DNA of 64,000 bases from Rutidosis leptorrhynchoides. Lineage: Eukaryota; Streptophyta; Magnoliopsida; Asterales; Asteraceae. The position numbers and the translations under genes were made by a program. The notes below the pieces were generated by a model that saw nothing but the letters and a program-made list of their open reading frames with translations, did no database searches and was not told the origin of the DNA. The stretch covers positions 35,734,001 to 35,798,000 of the forward strand of contig NC_092340.1 in NCBI RefSeq assembly GCF_046630445.1, given 5' to 3'. The number at the start of each line of letters is the position of its first letter. The stretch's first letter is position 1. Shown here in pieces: positions 25,540 to 37,130 of this stretch.

Positions 25540-26555
25540 ATAATATATACACCATCACTTAACCAAAACCATATTTCACTCTCAATTTTTTCTCACACAT
25601 ACATTTTTCACTCTCAATTTTTACACAAAAACGGTTATCACAAACACGGTTACGTTCGAGGTTCACGACGGATGATTTTTTTCCGATGACATGGACCGAT
25701 ACGACGGTGGGAGGGTTGATACGACGGTGGGATTATTTTGTATGTTTGATGATTAGGTAATTAGATAGTCCATGTGATTTGTAATAAATTATTGAAATAG
25801 TCCTTGGGGTGTTTTTTTACTGATATAGTATGTGATTTACAAAAGTTAATGAGATGGTCCTTGTCAATGACGGTCGGTAAAAAATTATGATAAATTGAAT
25901 CATGTACAAGACATGTGAGGGTAAATTTGTAATTTTACTTCACAACTCCACCTTCATCTTCTTCATCTATGCTCCATAATCCCAACCAACTTAAAATCAA
26001 AACCTCAAATCAAATCAATATCTCAAACCAAATCAAATCAAAATATCTAAATTAATCGCAACCATGATTTGACAAAGAATTAATTATAAGTGTTGGATGG
26101 TGCTTTGGTCAAGCCCACAATGGTTTTTTTGACTCAATTCTAACTTGGTTTCACACTAGAATGAAGACTACATACATGCATGACAACTATTATCTAGTAA
26201 ACTCTAAAATGCCAACTATGTTATGAGTTGTATTTGAGATGTCAAATTCAAATTGTATACATATTGGTATTACAAGTCAAAGAAATGGGATGCACTAGAA
26301 CTTACAACTTGTTGACAACTTGTTTTAAACAAATGACAAATGGAAGGAGTATGCAATTTGAAGTCTTATTCCTAACATACAAGTTCAACTATAAAAGGAA
26401 GTGCACGGATTTCATTTTGATCATCCCATACTTGAAAGAGTTTAATTAACTCTTGTAAAAGTAGTATAGAGAAAATGTAACAACCCAAACCAAGCCACGT
26501 TCGAACCCGCTTAAAGTATCACAAAAAATAATAATTTATTTTTGTTGCACAGCTA

Positions 26556-26590
26556 TTGGCGCGGCGCGCCAACCTTCTGCGCGGCGCGCA
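26556..26590. repeat. Pair of GC-rich odd palindromes, 5' side of C3
   Basis: TTGGCGCGGCGCGCCAA (26556-26572) is a perfect 17 bp palindrome around a central G. TGCGCGGCGCGCA (26578-26590) is identical to the first palindrome of C1. Confidence 0.9.
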
Positions 26591-27274
26591 AAAAGGCCTG
26601 GACAGGCTGCTGTCCCAAAAAGTCAAAAACATGAAAATGTTTGACCACTTCCCGACGTATTTAGACAAAACGCTTTTCACAACATATTCATATATGAAAA
26701 ACTAACACGTTCTATTCATAAAATAAGTTTTACGAGACCGGACCCACATCGGCCGTTTTACGACTTTCGTACAAAATACAAGTTTTCAACCACATGATTT
26801 TTAATACAAAATAAAGCCGAGCATGGCGATTGGGGATACGCTACCCAATCCTAATCGAATCCAAAAGCATGCCTCTAAAGCAACTACGCAAGTTCACTAG
26901 TCCCCGCACTTACCCGAGCCGCCGCGTCCATGCAATCTATAAAAATGTCAACAACGAGAGGGTAAGCTAACGCTTAGTGAGTGAGAATATACTACATACA
27001 TATATATGCATAAAATGGACACGCCACATAAATAAACAAATACCGCATACCGAAGCATCCAAGCATAAAGGCAAGCTAATCTAAGCATACCGTACGATCA
27101 CTAAGCAACAAGCTAACAACATCAACAATGAGTAAGTTCACCAACAACAATGTGAACAAATGCCAATAAGCTACACCCGGAGGGTTAGCTACATCACGAC
27201 AATACAACATTATACGTATACAATATTTAACATGCTAAACAATCACAAACACAATATGGTTAACCATAACGCTA

Positions 27275-27545
27275 TAGTGCTACCGGCTCGTGGTTCACAC
27301 CATACGTATTTGAGTCATACTCTTTTATAGTACTACCTGCTCGTGGTTCACACTTCGATGCTACCGGCTCGTGGTTCACGCCTCGTTTTATAGTGCTACC
27401 GGCTCGTGGTTCACACTCGATGCTACCGGCTCGTGGTTCACATCTATTTTTATAGTGCTACCGGCTCGTGGTTCACACTCGATGCTACCGGCTCGTGGTT
27501 CACATCTATTTTTATAGTGCTACCGGCTCGTGGTTCACACTCGAT
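27275..27545. repeat. Hairpin array of C3
   Basis: About nine units share the core CTACCGGCTCGTGGTTCA, which has its own inner ACC/GGT pairing. Outer stems mostly alternate AGTG/CACT (for example 27392-27395/27414-27417) and GATG/CATC (27419-27422/27441-27444), giving a higher-order period of about 60 bp. The array starts about 800 bp from the LTR 5' end. Confidence 0.85.
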
Positions 27546-28806
27546 GCTACCATAACATCCACAAACAAATACGCCATAAACATGAACGCATAATTATTCC
27601 ACTCACAATATTAACCCTTCGCCATTGGGGTTATATAATCCACATCACCCACCCATGTGATAACGTACACACAAAGTGTGCACCTCGTCAAAGGTGGTCA
27701 ACCAAAACGCACAACCGTGCCAATTGGACCTATACACAAGTCCATCAATCCACCTATATGTGAAGTGAGCTCTATGACCGAGAACCACTTCACCCGACCC
27801 GCACCCATCCTACACATACATATGCACATAGGATATTAACACTCACCTTGTCGCCTTGAAGAATGCCACCGAATAATCCGCAATCACCAATGGAATGTAC
27901 CTATTCCATTTATCACATAACAAGTAACACAATTAGGGTGGATATACAAATCAACCCAAATTGACAACTAGTGCAATTTCGACCCAAATGCACTTCCAAG
28001 CACCAATAACGCCCAAATTAACCAATAATCACTAACACGAGTGAGAATGGTCCTAATACGCCAATTAAACCCAATCATAGGTGTTAAACACCTATCTTGC
28101 CCATAATGACACTTAAACCCTGATTTTGACCCAAAGGAGTCAACATTGCGCCGTTAGCGAGTTTTGACACCAAAACATATTTAACTCGGTTTTATACTTC
28201 AACTTAATCCATTTTAAGTTTATAAACCTTATTAGATCAACAATTGGGTCATAATCATCACCAAACCCTAATTTTGACTCTAGTCAAAATTAGTCAACAA
28301 AAATTCACCTAAAGTGGTTCCAACACTTCCATAATCACTAAACCTAGTGATTAAACTCAAGATTAAAGCCTAATCAAGGCCAAATCATCAACCAACCCAA
28401 AACTCGCCAAGTGACAAGAATAACTAGTCATCATAAACCCATTTCATCATCTAAGAGGGTTTCACAACAAATTAAACTCAAACCCTAACTTGAATATCAA
28501 ATCTAACAAATGTAATTCGGAGTTTGAACTTACCAATACCGCCATAATGATGCCGTTGACGAGTAGAACAACTTTAAAACCCGAGCTTTGGTGAGAATCT
28601 AACTCCTTCTTCTCCAAATCAAGCTCTCTCTCACTAAAAGTGGGTTTCTCACTCTAGGGTTTGATGAGAGTGTTTGATGAGTGAAATGTGATCCAAAATG
28701 ATCAATGGATCAGTTTTGATGACCCCAAACCGACCCCAAGTGAAAAGACCAAAGTACCCCTCATTTAAACCCTTTAAAAATGCTGAAAATTGCATCAGCA
28801 GCAATC

Positions 28807-28839
28807 GGAGCGCCGCTCCAAAAGGTGGTGCACCGCTCC
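28807..28839. repeat. Pair of GC-rich palindromes, 3' side of C3
   Basis: GGAGCGCCGCTCC (28807-28819) is perfect around a central C and identical to the one in C2. The second copy (28827-28839) is partly decayed. Confidence 0.9.
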
Positions 28840-29590
28840 ACCCTTCAGGTCAGTTTTTAGTAACTTGTTTTGGCCATAACTTTTTGACCATAGCTCCGTT
28901 TTCGATGAATCAAATATCGTTGAAAACGTAATAAGATTTTCTTTCCAATGGTAAGGCTTTGAAACATTAACTCAAACTTTATTTGGGGTTGAAAAGATAC
29001 GTACACACCTTGTCACTTCAGACAACGTCCAGTTTCCTTCGACGTTCGAGCAAGCAACACGTACGTGCTTTGTACACTTCATACACACATCGTATACCAT
29101 AAATAGATTATGTACAATAAATATTTGGGTCTTACATAAAAGAGTGAGGTATAGAATTGTTAATCAAAATTCTATACGAGTGAGTTAAGAGGGAAGTGTT
29201 ATAATCTAGTGAGCGGTCTAAATACGTTGTTAGTATTTTAGATCCTAGATTGAGTGATACACTGTAACCTCAAGTTTGTCATATTTGCTAATAAAATCCT
29301 TCCCTGCTTTCGCCCGTGGACTAGGCCTCAAGCCGAACCACGTAAAATCTTGTGTCTTTATTTATTGCTTAATTGTTCTATTAATTTCTCGGGTCTTGAA
29401 AGTGCGCTAAATCACAACAAACTGGTATCAGAGCTATAGCTGTGATTAAATATACAAGATGACGATAATAAGGTCCGACGTAGAGAAATTTAATGGCCAG
29501 AACGATTTTGGTCTTTGGCGAATGAAGATGCGGGCTCTACTGAGCCAACAAGGTTATTTGGTCTTTGGCGAAGGTTCTTAGCGTTTTGGG

Positions 29591-30328
29591 ATGGATAACT
29601 CCAAACCGGTTAGTGCTCCACTTGCTGCACATTTCAAACTTTCATCGGCGTTGTCACCGAAAACTGAGGAGGATGTGGAGCATATGTCACATGTTCCATA
29701 TGCTAGTGCTGTGGGTAGCATCATGTATGCTATGGTATGTACTAGATCGAATATTGCACAGGCAGTAAGCGTGGTGAGCAGATATATGGATCGTCCAGGG
29801 AAAGCTCATTGGCAAGCGGTGCAATGGATTCTTCGGTACCTTAAAGGGACAACCGATATTGGCTTAGTATTTGATAGCGGTGGTAATACTAATGTTACCG
29901 GATACGTTGATTCAGACTATGCTGGTGATTTGGATCGGAGAAGGTCTCAGACTGGGTATGTTTTTACTCTCGGAAGATGTGCTGCTAGTTGGAAAGTAAC
30001 ATTACAATCGACTGTTGCTTTGTCCACAACTGAAGCAGAATACATGGCTATGACAGAGGGTGTGAAAGAAGCAAAGTGGCTGAGGGGTTTGGTTAGTGAT
30101 CTTGGTATACGACAAGGTCAGACTATTGTGCATTGTGATAATCAGAGTGCGATACATTTGACTAAAAATCAAATGTATCATGAAAGAACCAAGCACATAG
30201 ACATAAGGTATCACTTTATTCGCGAAGTAATATCTAAAGGGGTTATAATTGTGAGAAAGATTAGTACATTAGATAATCCAGCAGATATGTTGACGAAGGT
30301 AGTTACTACAATCAAATTCAAACATTGA
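29591..30328 (+). pseudogene. Copia reverse transcriptase C-terminus and RNase H fragment
   Basis: The 245-residue frame carries Ty1/copia hallmarks: a YVDSDYAGD motif opening RNase H, STTEAEYMA with catalytic glutamate, a CDNQSAIHL segment, HERTKHIDIRYHFIRE and DNPADMLTK near the C terminus. It is a remnant of a longer polyprotein and is not an independent gene. It lies directly upstream of the purine-rich tract and right LTR. Confidence 0.9.
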
Positions 30329-31649
30329 TTGGACTTGGTTAGCATTCGCGGTATTCAAAAGTGATGAGCCCTCAGGGGCTGGAAGGAAGCGGAGATTGAG
30401 AGAGGATAGCAAAGGCGTGGAATGTTCGTCAAGGTGGAGATTTGTTGGATGGTGCTTTGGTCAAGCCCACAATGGTTTTGTTGACTCAATTCCAACTTGG
30501 TTTCACACTAGAATGAAGACTACATACATGCATGACAACTATTATCTAGTAAACTCTAAAATGCCAACTATGTTATGAGTTGTATTTGAGATGTCAAATT
30601 CAAATTGTATACATATTGGTATTACAAGTCAAAGAAAGGGGATGCACTAGAACTTACAACTTGTTGACAACTTGTTTACAACTTGTTTTAAACAAATGAC
30701 AAATGGAAGGAGTATGCAATTTGAAGTCTTATTCCTAACATACAAGTTCAACTATAAAAGGAAGTGCATGAATTTCATTTTGATCATCCCATACTTGAAA
30801 GAGTTTAATTAACTCTTGTAAAAGCAGTATAGAGAAAAGAGTGAGGTATAGAATTGTTAATCAAAATTCTATACGAGTGAGGTAAGAGGGAAGTGTTATA
30901 ATCTAGTGAGCGGTCTAAATACGTTGTTAGTATTTTAGATCCTAGATTGAGTGATACACTGTAACCTCGAGTTTGTCATATTTGCTAATAAAATCCTTCC
31001 CTGCTTCCGCCCGTGGACTAGGCCTCAAGCCGAACCACGTAAAATCTTGTGTCTTTATTTATTGCTTAATTGTTCTATTAATTTCTCGGGTCTTGAAAGT
31101 GCGCTAAATCACAACAATAAGGTACTAAACACACACAAACTCGGATTTGTAGGACTCTAAGGGTCCCTATAACTCAAAGAGTCCCACTAATTCTTCAAAT
31201 TATCTTCCACGTAATCACAAAAATGTTTTATTTTGTAGAAGGAAAAAAAATACTATATTACCCTCACATGTCTTGCACATGATGTGATTTAACGGTACTT
31301 TTTTAACAACCGTCAATGACAATGACTATGTTAGTAACTTTTGCAAATAATAAGGACTATACCAATCAAAAAAATACCATAAGGATTATTTAAGCAATAT
31401 AAAACAAACCACGGGGACTACTTTAATAATTCTGTCATAAATTTAAATTAATATGTAAATGTAAATATACAAATATAAATAAGTTAAAAAATAACAATAA
31501 CAATAAAATAAAATAAAGAGAAGAAAATATCTCCGCTGTGTGAAATAAATAGAAATATAATATATAATATATAATATAAATAGAAATAGAAATAAAAATA
31601 AAAATATATAAATTAATATAGAAGGGATCAAAGAGGGTAGAACTTTAAC

Positions 31650-33350
31650 CTAACCTGCAATAAATAGTATTTCATCCCGACTTTCAACGCCGTTCTTGCG
31701 CTACCATCTTGTTTTCGTTCACCGTTCGTTGCAGGTAACATAAACGTGAATTCTTATTATTTTGTGCCCTAAATTTTTCTTACATAGTTACATGAATATT
31801 CATTTATTACCGACACTGTTTGTATGTGTTATAGCAGTATCACAGAGTCATTGATAAATTACACACTTGAATTTCAATTTGTATAGTTTGAGATGATTAC
31901 AATTAGATATCATTGCTCATATGCTGAAATTTGACCTTGTATTCTACAATTACGTGCTTATAATTTACTATGTATGCATATGTTGTTGTTATCAATCAGT
32001 ATAATTTTGAAATTAGGGCACCTATTCTGTGTTTGGAGTCGTATCACCTTATAACGTTTTAGAGTATGTGTTTTATGTTTTAATTGGCAATATTTAAAAA
32101 GTAAAAGGCGAGAATGGTTGGTGAGGGTCATACGGTCGAAAAGCTCAAGGTTTGATGGGATTGCATTGCTTAATCTGTGGGTCACTATTTGTCATCTGTC
32201 ATAGATATATAAATTAGTTAATATTAGGATGGTCGCGTAAAATGGGTTTATTTCGCTAAATAGGTCTAGCAAACTTTAAATGGGACAAACCATCATAATA
32301 AACTGATACATGACCATAAATGGGACAAACCTGCCTTTAAATAGGACTAGCAAGCTCAGTGCATGCTAATCTTACTGAGGGTGTTCTAATTGAGCTTATA
32401 TGAAGTGGCATTGAAATTGAAATGATGGCACGTAGAGTTGCATAGTTGTCTTTAGGACTGAGGAATGAGTGCAGGTGTATTAAGGTTCTTACTTCTTACA
32501 CACAATATATTGGTAACTTTAAATGTCTCTTGTTTTTGTGTCACATTAGTTAGTAACGTGGGATTTAGTCTAAGGTCTACACACTAGTGTGAAGGTGGAA
32601 ATGTACAAGATTATTGGATAAATCCATTTCTCTTGTTTAAGAACATATATTAGAAGGTCAAGTTTATCGATTTGATTCCCTTGCACATTGGTCTGTGTGT
32701 TGATTTACAAGCTGGCTTATACGATATTAAGCATTGCTTTTGTGCATATTTGAATTGCTCATTGGTGAGTATATTCTCAATTCCTGTGCATTAACTTGCT
32801 GCAGGCAGATTTTGGAACAGGACAAATTAGTCTCGATCTTGATAAATTTTGCTTCCATTTAACTATATCATTTCATGACAAACCCGTTTAGCTCTCCTTT
32901 AACCATGCTTGAACATAGTTTCTATTCTGCATGAACATATATTCTTGTATTTTTTTGATTTCTCGACCTTATTATTTGCACTTCTACCTTCTCTTGATTT
33001 TTTACTGCATTGCTGATGGTAGATTGTAACTTTAAACACTAGATACAGTTACCATATACCATTTGAAATCTATCTTGATTCACTGATTTCAACTGATGAC
33101 CAACACCAATCATCTTCACGAATCTTGAATCTGTAATTGTCATCCCTTTTTATTGAACTTAATTGCCATTGGAACTTCTTGAACCATATCTAATGGCACT
33201 GATTCAATCAATGTTCTCATTTTGGCACTTCTTTTCCTGTTTCTTTTTGATTCAATCTTTCCCTTGGTCTCTTCTTTTTTCTGTAAATGCATCTCGGTTC
33301 TGTGTATCAATTCCAGTTGCTGTTCAAGCTTATATATTTATAAACATAAG
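31650..33350 (+). promoter_or_regulatory. Promoter-proximal region and 5' leader of the hnRNP Q-like gene
   Basis: A pyrimidine-rich segment at 31676-31734 ends in TTGCAG followed by GTAACA, which looks like a non-coding leader exon and its donor. The rest to the start codon at 33351 looks like a long leader intron and possibly a second leader segment, with candidate acceptors near 32806 and 33317. No TATA box was assigned. Leader introns of this length are common in plant RNA-binding protein genes. Exact exons need transcript data. Confidence 0.45.
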
Positions 33351-33803
33351 ATGCCACGAACACGAGCAAAGGCAAATTCAGCACCTGTCAAAGCTGAAGA
33401 ACCATCAAAGACTGTTAAGATAGAGAAGCCATCTGAACCAGAAGAACAAGAACAGGTTGATTTTGGTGGAGATAATGAGGAAGCGATGGAAGAAGAGGTT
33501 GAATATGAAGAAGTAGAGGAAGAAGTGGAGGAAGAAGAAGAGGAAGAGGTTGAAGAAGAAGAAGAAGAGGAAGAGGAGGAAGAAGAAGAAGAAGTTGAGG
33601 AAGATGAAGAAGATGAAGATGAACAAAAAGGGAAAGATGAAGAAATGGAATATGCAGAAGATGAAGATGATTTAAAGAAAAAACATGATGAACTTCTTGC
33701 CCTTCCTCCTTATGGTTCGGAGGTATATCTTGGTGGGATTCCTCTAGATGCTACCGTTGAGGTTCTGAAAGAGTTTTGTGAATCTATTGGAGAAGTTACA
33801 GAG

Positions 33804-33855
<52 letters not shown>

Positions 33856-36076
33856 CACATATTTGAGAAGGGTTTGTTTTGTATACTCTGTTAGTTTGAT
33901 GTTGATTAATCTATAATAGGTTCGGATAATGGGAGGTAAAGACTCAGGTGAGAATAAAGGCTATGCTTTTGTGACCTTCAGGACTAAAGATTTGGCTTCT
34001 ACTGCCATTAAGGAGCTTAATAATAAAGAGTTGAAGGTATTTAACTATCCTAAACAACTTTATAGAGGTGGGAAAATGGGTGGGTTGGATAACATTTATT
34101 ATGGGTCTAAGCATGCCAATCATGAAACAGTTCTAAATGGTCTGGGTTGGATTCAGTTTTACTATTTCAGTTTTATTTAATAAACAGTCAATGTGTTAAT
34201 TCAAAAGGCTGTATGCAACACATGTGGACTCTGGGCAGTCTGTCTTACCTGTTCCTCTTTTAGTGTTTTTTTTTGTCTGTTTGAGAATCAACGATTCTCA
34301 AGTACATGGGTCAATTCTACCATCTTATATTTTGTATTATGTCATATGAAGCCGTTGAAGTGTGAATTTGATATGTCAAAAGATGTTGCGCTTTGGTTTT
34401 TGGCACTTTCAGCTTTTTGACATCATATTCCTGCTCTGTAATATATTACAGGGTAAAAGGATCAAGTGTTCAACATCCCAAGCAAAACACAAGTTATTTA
34501 TCGGTAATGTTCCTAAAAGTTGGACTGTGGATGACATGGAAAAAGTCGTCAAAAAGGTTGGACCAGGCGTTAATGCTGTAGAGCTGCTAAAGGTTTATAT
34601 CCTCACGAGTTAAATTATATATATATATTTTCTTGTTATAAGCATCTGTTTTTAAACTTATTTGCCATTATGTAACAGGATCCACAAAACTCAAGGCGGA
34701 ATCGGGGATTTGCTTTCATAGAGTATTATAACCATGCATGTGCAGAGTATTCAAGACAAAAGATGTTGAACCCAAAGTTCAAGCTTGATGACAAAGCTCC
34801 AACTGTGAGCTGGGCTGACCCAAAAAATGCCGAGTCTTCAGCTTCTTCCCAGGTTCTTGCTTAATCAATTAAGTTCAACACAATACAACAACAACAACAA
34901 AACCCAATCCCATATGAATGGGGTATGGGGGAGGTGTGACGTAGACAATCCTTCCTCTATCCTTGAATAAAGAGAAATCGTTTCTCCACCCCGAGTGAAA
35001 CACTCACAAGAGTAGAGAGAGTCATCCCTCTCTCGATTCGACGGATAGAGAGATTGCTTCTAAGCGGACCTCCGGCCAAAAAGTTCAACACAATACATAC
35101 TTAATATTTTCATTTTTCTTAATTAAACTTATTAACTTCGTGTTGTTTCTACAGCAGGTTAAGGCAGTTTATGTGAAGAACTTACCAAAAAATGTGACAC
35201 AAGATCAGTTAGAAAAGATATTCGAGCACCATGGAAAGATCATGAAAGTAGTTCTTCCTCCAGCAAAACCGGGTCATGAGAGGAGTAGGTTTGGTTTTGT
35301 TCATTTTGCAGATAGAGCAAGTGTCTTGAAGGCTCTTAAAAACACCGAGAAGTATGAGCTAAATGGTAATGTTTAGTTGAAGTTTATTTGTATTTTTTTT
35401 ATTGTTTATAAAATTAATAAAAAAGTCAAACTGATAATTTTGGTTTCTTTATATAGGTCAAGTCTTGGAATGCTCTCTTGCTAAACCTCAAGCTGACCAA
35501 AAATCATCTGGTGGGTCCTCCAACTTACATAAGGCTGCTTTGCTCCCTAGCCACCCTTCTCGTGCTGGTTATGGTCTAGTCGGCGGTGCATTCGGTGCTC
35601 TGACTGCAGGCTATGGTGCTGCTGCTTCGTTTCCACAGGTGTGTGTGTGTGTGTGTCTTTGTTTCTTCTCATGTTTTTCAACATTTATCTGGTTCATATT
35701 CAATTGTATGGTTGTGCAGCCATTTATATATGGAAGGGGACCTTCGGCTGGTGGTATGGCAATGATGCCGATGCTTTTACCTGATGGAAGGATCGGTTAT
35801 GTCCTGTAAGTGGAAACCTTGTGTTGGCTTTTAGATGATTGATGATTAATGTTTTTGATTTGTTTTTTTTTTTTTTTTTTTTTTTGTAAAATACGTGTTA
35901 GGCAACAAGGGGTGCAGCCACACACACCACCGCCGGCCCCACAACAGCAAAGAGGTGGAAGTGGTAGTCGAAGTGGGCGAGGAGGGAGTTCGGGTGGAAG
36001 CAGTTCGGGTGGTGGCCATAGGCGTGGTAATAACGACAGTGGAAGTCGAGGACGTAGCCGTTACAACCCGTATTAA
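33351..36076 (+). CDS. hnRNP Q/LIF2-like protein with three RRMs
   Basis: A predicted nuclear RNA-binding protein. Coding exons are 33351-33803, 33920-34036, 34452-34592, 34679-34852, 35155-35365, 35457-35638, 35720-35805 and 35902-36076. All have GT-AG borders and total 1539 nt (512 residues). The N terminus is lysine-rich, followed by a very acidic Glu stretch (residues about 45-100). Three RRMs follow: RRM1 from EVYLGGIPLD with RNP1 KGYAFVTF, RRM2 from KLFIGNVPKSW with RNP1 RGFAFIEY, RRM3 from AVYVKNLPKNV with RNP1 RFGFVHF. The tail is Gly/Ser/Arg-rich and ends RSRYNPY. This order is that of plant hnRNP Q-like proteins such as Arabidopsis LIF2, a partner of the Polycomb protein LHP1. The exact orthologue is not settled. 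The first ATG in the acidic frame was chosen; an in-frame upstream ATG would add hydrophobic leader residues and is unlikely. Confidence 0.93.
33806..33860. repeat. (CT)n(AC)n microsatellite beside an exon 1 donor
   Basis: A CT run followed by an AC run begins about 3 bp after the donor GT at 33804 of the hnRNP Q-like gene. The array lies wholly in the intron. Confidence 0.95.
34871..35096 (-). mobile_element. Au-type SINE in intron 4 of the hnRNP Q-like gene
   Basis: A body of 194 bp (34887-35080) is flanked by perfect 16 bp direct repeats AAGTTCAACACAATAC (34871-34886 and 35081-35096). On the minus strand it ends in a TTG tandem repeat preceded by the conserved words CCCCATACCCCA and TGGGATTGGG, as in Au/TS-type plant SINEs. 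The minus-strand start is GC-richer and would hold the tRNA-related head. The intact duplications mean a fairly recent insertion. It lies in antisense relative to the host gene and leaves the splice sites untouched. Confidence 0.85.
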
Positions 36077-37130
36077 TTAGCCTTGTAGTAAAGGTTAAAG
36101 GTTGAATGTTAATTAATTATGTTCCGTTTAAGTTTCCAAAACAATTGAGCCACCATTGAGAGTTTGAATGATTCTCTTCCGCTTTCGCTTTTGCATCTTT
36201 CTTTACTCTGCCCTTCCTGATTGTGACTTGAATACTTTTAACCTTGTTTTCTATTTGAAAATTCGAACACTACAGAACCATCATATCGTGAAGAGTCCAT
36301 ATCGAGTTGCGTGTTGGTAGGTTATTTAACCTAGGTAACCGATTAATTCACCTTAATTTTAAACTTTGGTATTTAAGTTACCTATATAACACTTCATTCT
36401 TTCATTACCATTGCATTCTCATTTCCTTCAGAACAAATTTATTTTTTCTGGCAAAAACCAACAGGTCATGCTATAAAAGTTGCAAGGATTATATTAAATA
36501 GTTACTTATAAGTGTAGTTTATCAGGCAACGACTAATTCAAGACCCATAAATTTTCACATCAATGGGTTTTGTAATACTGTGATGAAATTTTATTAACAG
36601 CTTAATTCAGGTTGCTTTTAAAGTGAAATTGGAAAAAGTTATCAGCATAGCATAATTCCTCCACAAGGTTATTGCATAATGAGATATGAATGTATTTCTT
36701 ATCCAATGTACTTAAGCTTGTAGTGTTTTTGTTGTTGTTTTCGTATAAATGATGTCGTGTTAAAACTTGATACAAGGAGGGTAATGTGCTAATGTGTTAG
36801 CTTGTGTAACCTTGCCAATGCACATTTCACATTAATTCCAAATATGTATCATCATTCATCATGACATTTATTTGAAGTGGTTATAAAGTTTATCGTTTTT
36901 CGGCCAAAAATAAAAATAAAAAAAATCACCGTATTTCTATAAAACAACTAATAAAAAAAACAATACTAATAATTAGGTAATTATTTACGGATAAATATTA
37001 ACAGATTTAGTTTATGTTGATAATAATAATCAAATCAAATTATCATAATATTAAACTTGCATTTTAAAGAGTCAATGTAAAATTCAAGAATTAAAACTAG
37101 AATTTAGAAAAAAAGTTGGGTTATACTTGC
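36077..37130. other. 3' UTR and spacer between the two plus-strand genes
   Basis: The first 150-200 bp after the stop are likely 3' UTR. The rest is AT-rich and holds no supported ORF or recognised repeat. Confidence 0.5.

Larger units (their letters stand above)
26476..29136 (+). mobile_element. C-family solo LTR C3 nested in the copia left LTR
   Basis: The block starts TGTAACAACCC and ends GGGTCTTACA. Flanking 5 bp are GAAAA (26471-26475) and TAAAA (29137-29141); removing the block restores the sequence of the right copia LTR. Length is 2661 bp. It shares the C-family landmarks with C1 and C2, and its 3' half from about 28700 is very close to C2. Being inside the copia LTR, it is younger than that element. 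Confidence 0.9.
26092..31116 (+). mobile_element. Ty1/copia element, broken, with C3 nested in its left LTR
   Basis: The LTRs are 26092-29419 (interrupted by C3, net about 662 bp) and 30443-31116 (674 bp). Perfect ATAAG target duplications lie at 26087-26091 and 31117-31121. A primer-binding site TGGTATCAGAGC is at 29423-29434 and a purine-rich tract AAGGTGGAGATT directly precedes the right LTR. Between them lie a gag start near 29460 and a reverse transcriptase C-terminus/RNase H frame (29591-30328). The LTRs differ by roughly nine substitutions by eye, about 1.4 percent, suggesting insertion within about the last million years under commonly used plant rates. The element lacks most of its coding region and is dead. 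Confidence 0.92.
25750..31435. mobile_element. Foldback or MULE-like MITE, interrupted by a copia element
   Basis: The segments 25750-25945 and 31242-31435 are diverged inverted copies of each other, alignable by eye over about 190 bp. Shared words include TAGTCC, CAAAAGTTA, GTCATTGACGG or its variant, and CAAGACATGTGAGGGTAA. Without the copia insertion the element would be about 0.65-0.7 kb with long terminal inverted repeats. Exact ends and a 9 bp duplication could not be fixed, so the superfamily (Mutator-like) is inferred from TIR length. No transposase is present. Confidence 0.5.

Noticed and set aside
33222-33866. An upstream start for the hnRNP Q-like protein, adding a hydrophobic leader
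   Set aside because: The added residues come from leader or intron-like sequence, and the frame runs past the exon 1 donor into the CT/AC repeat. The start at 33351 gives the expected N terminus.
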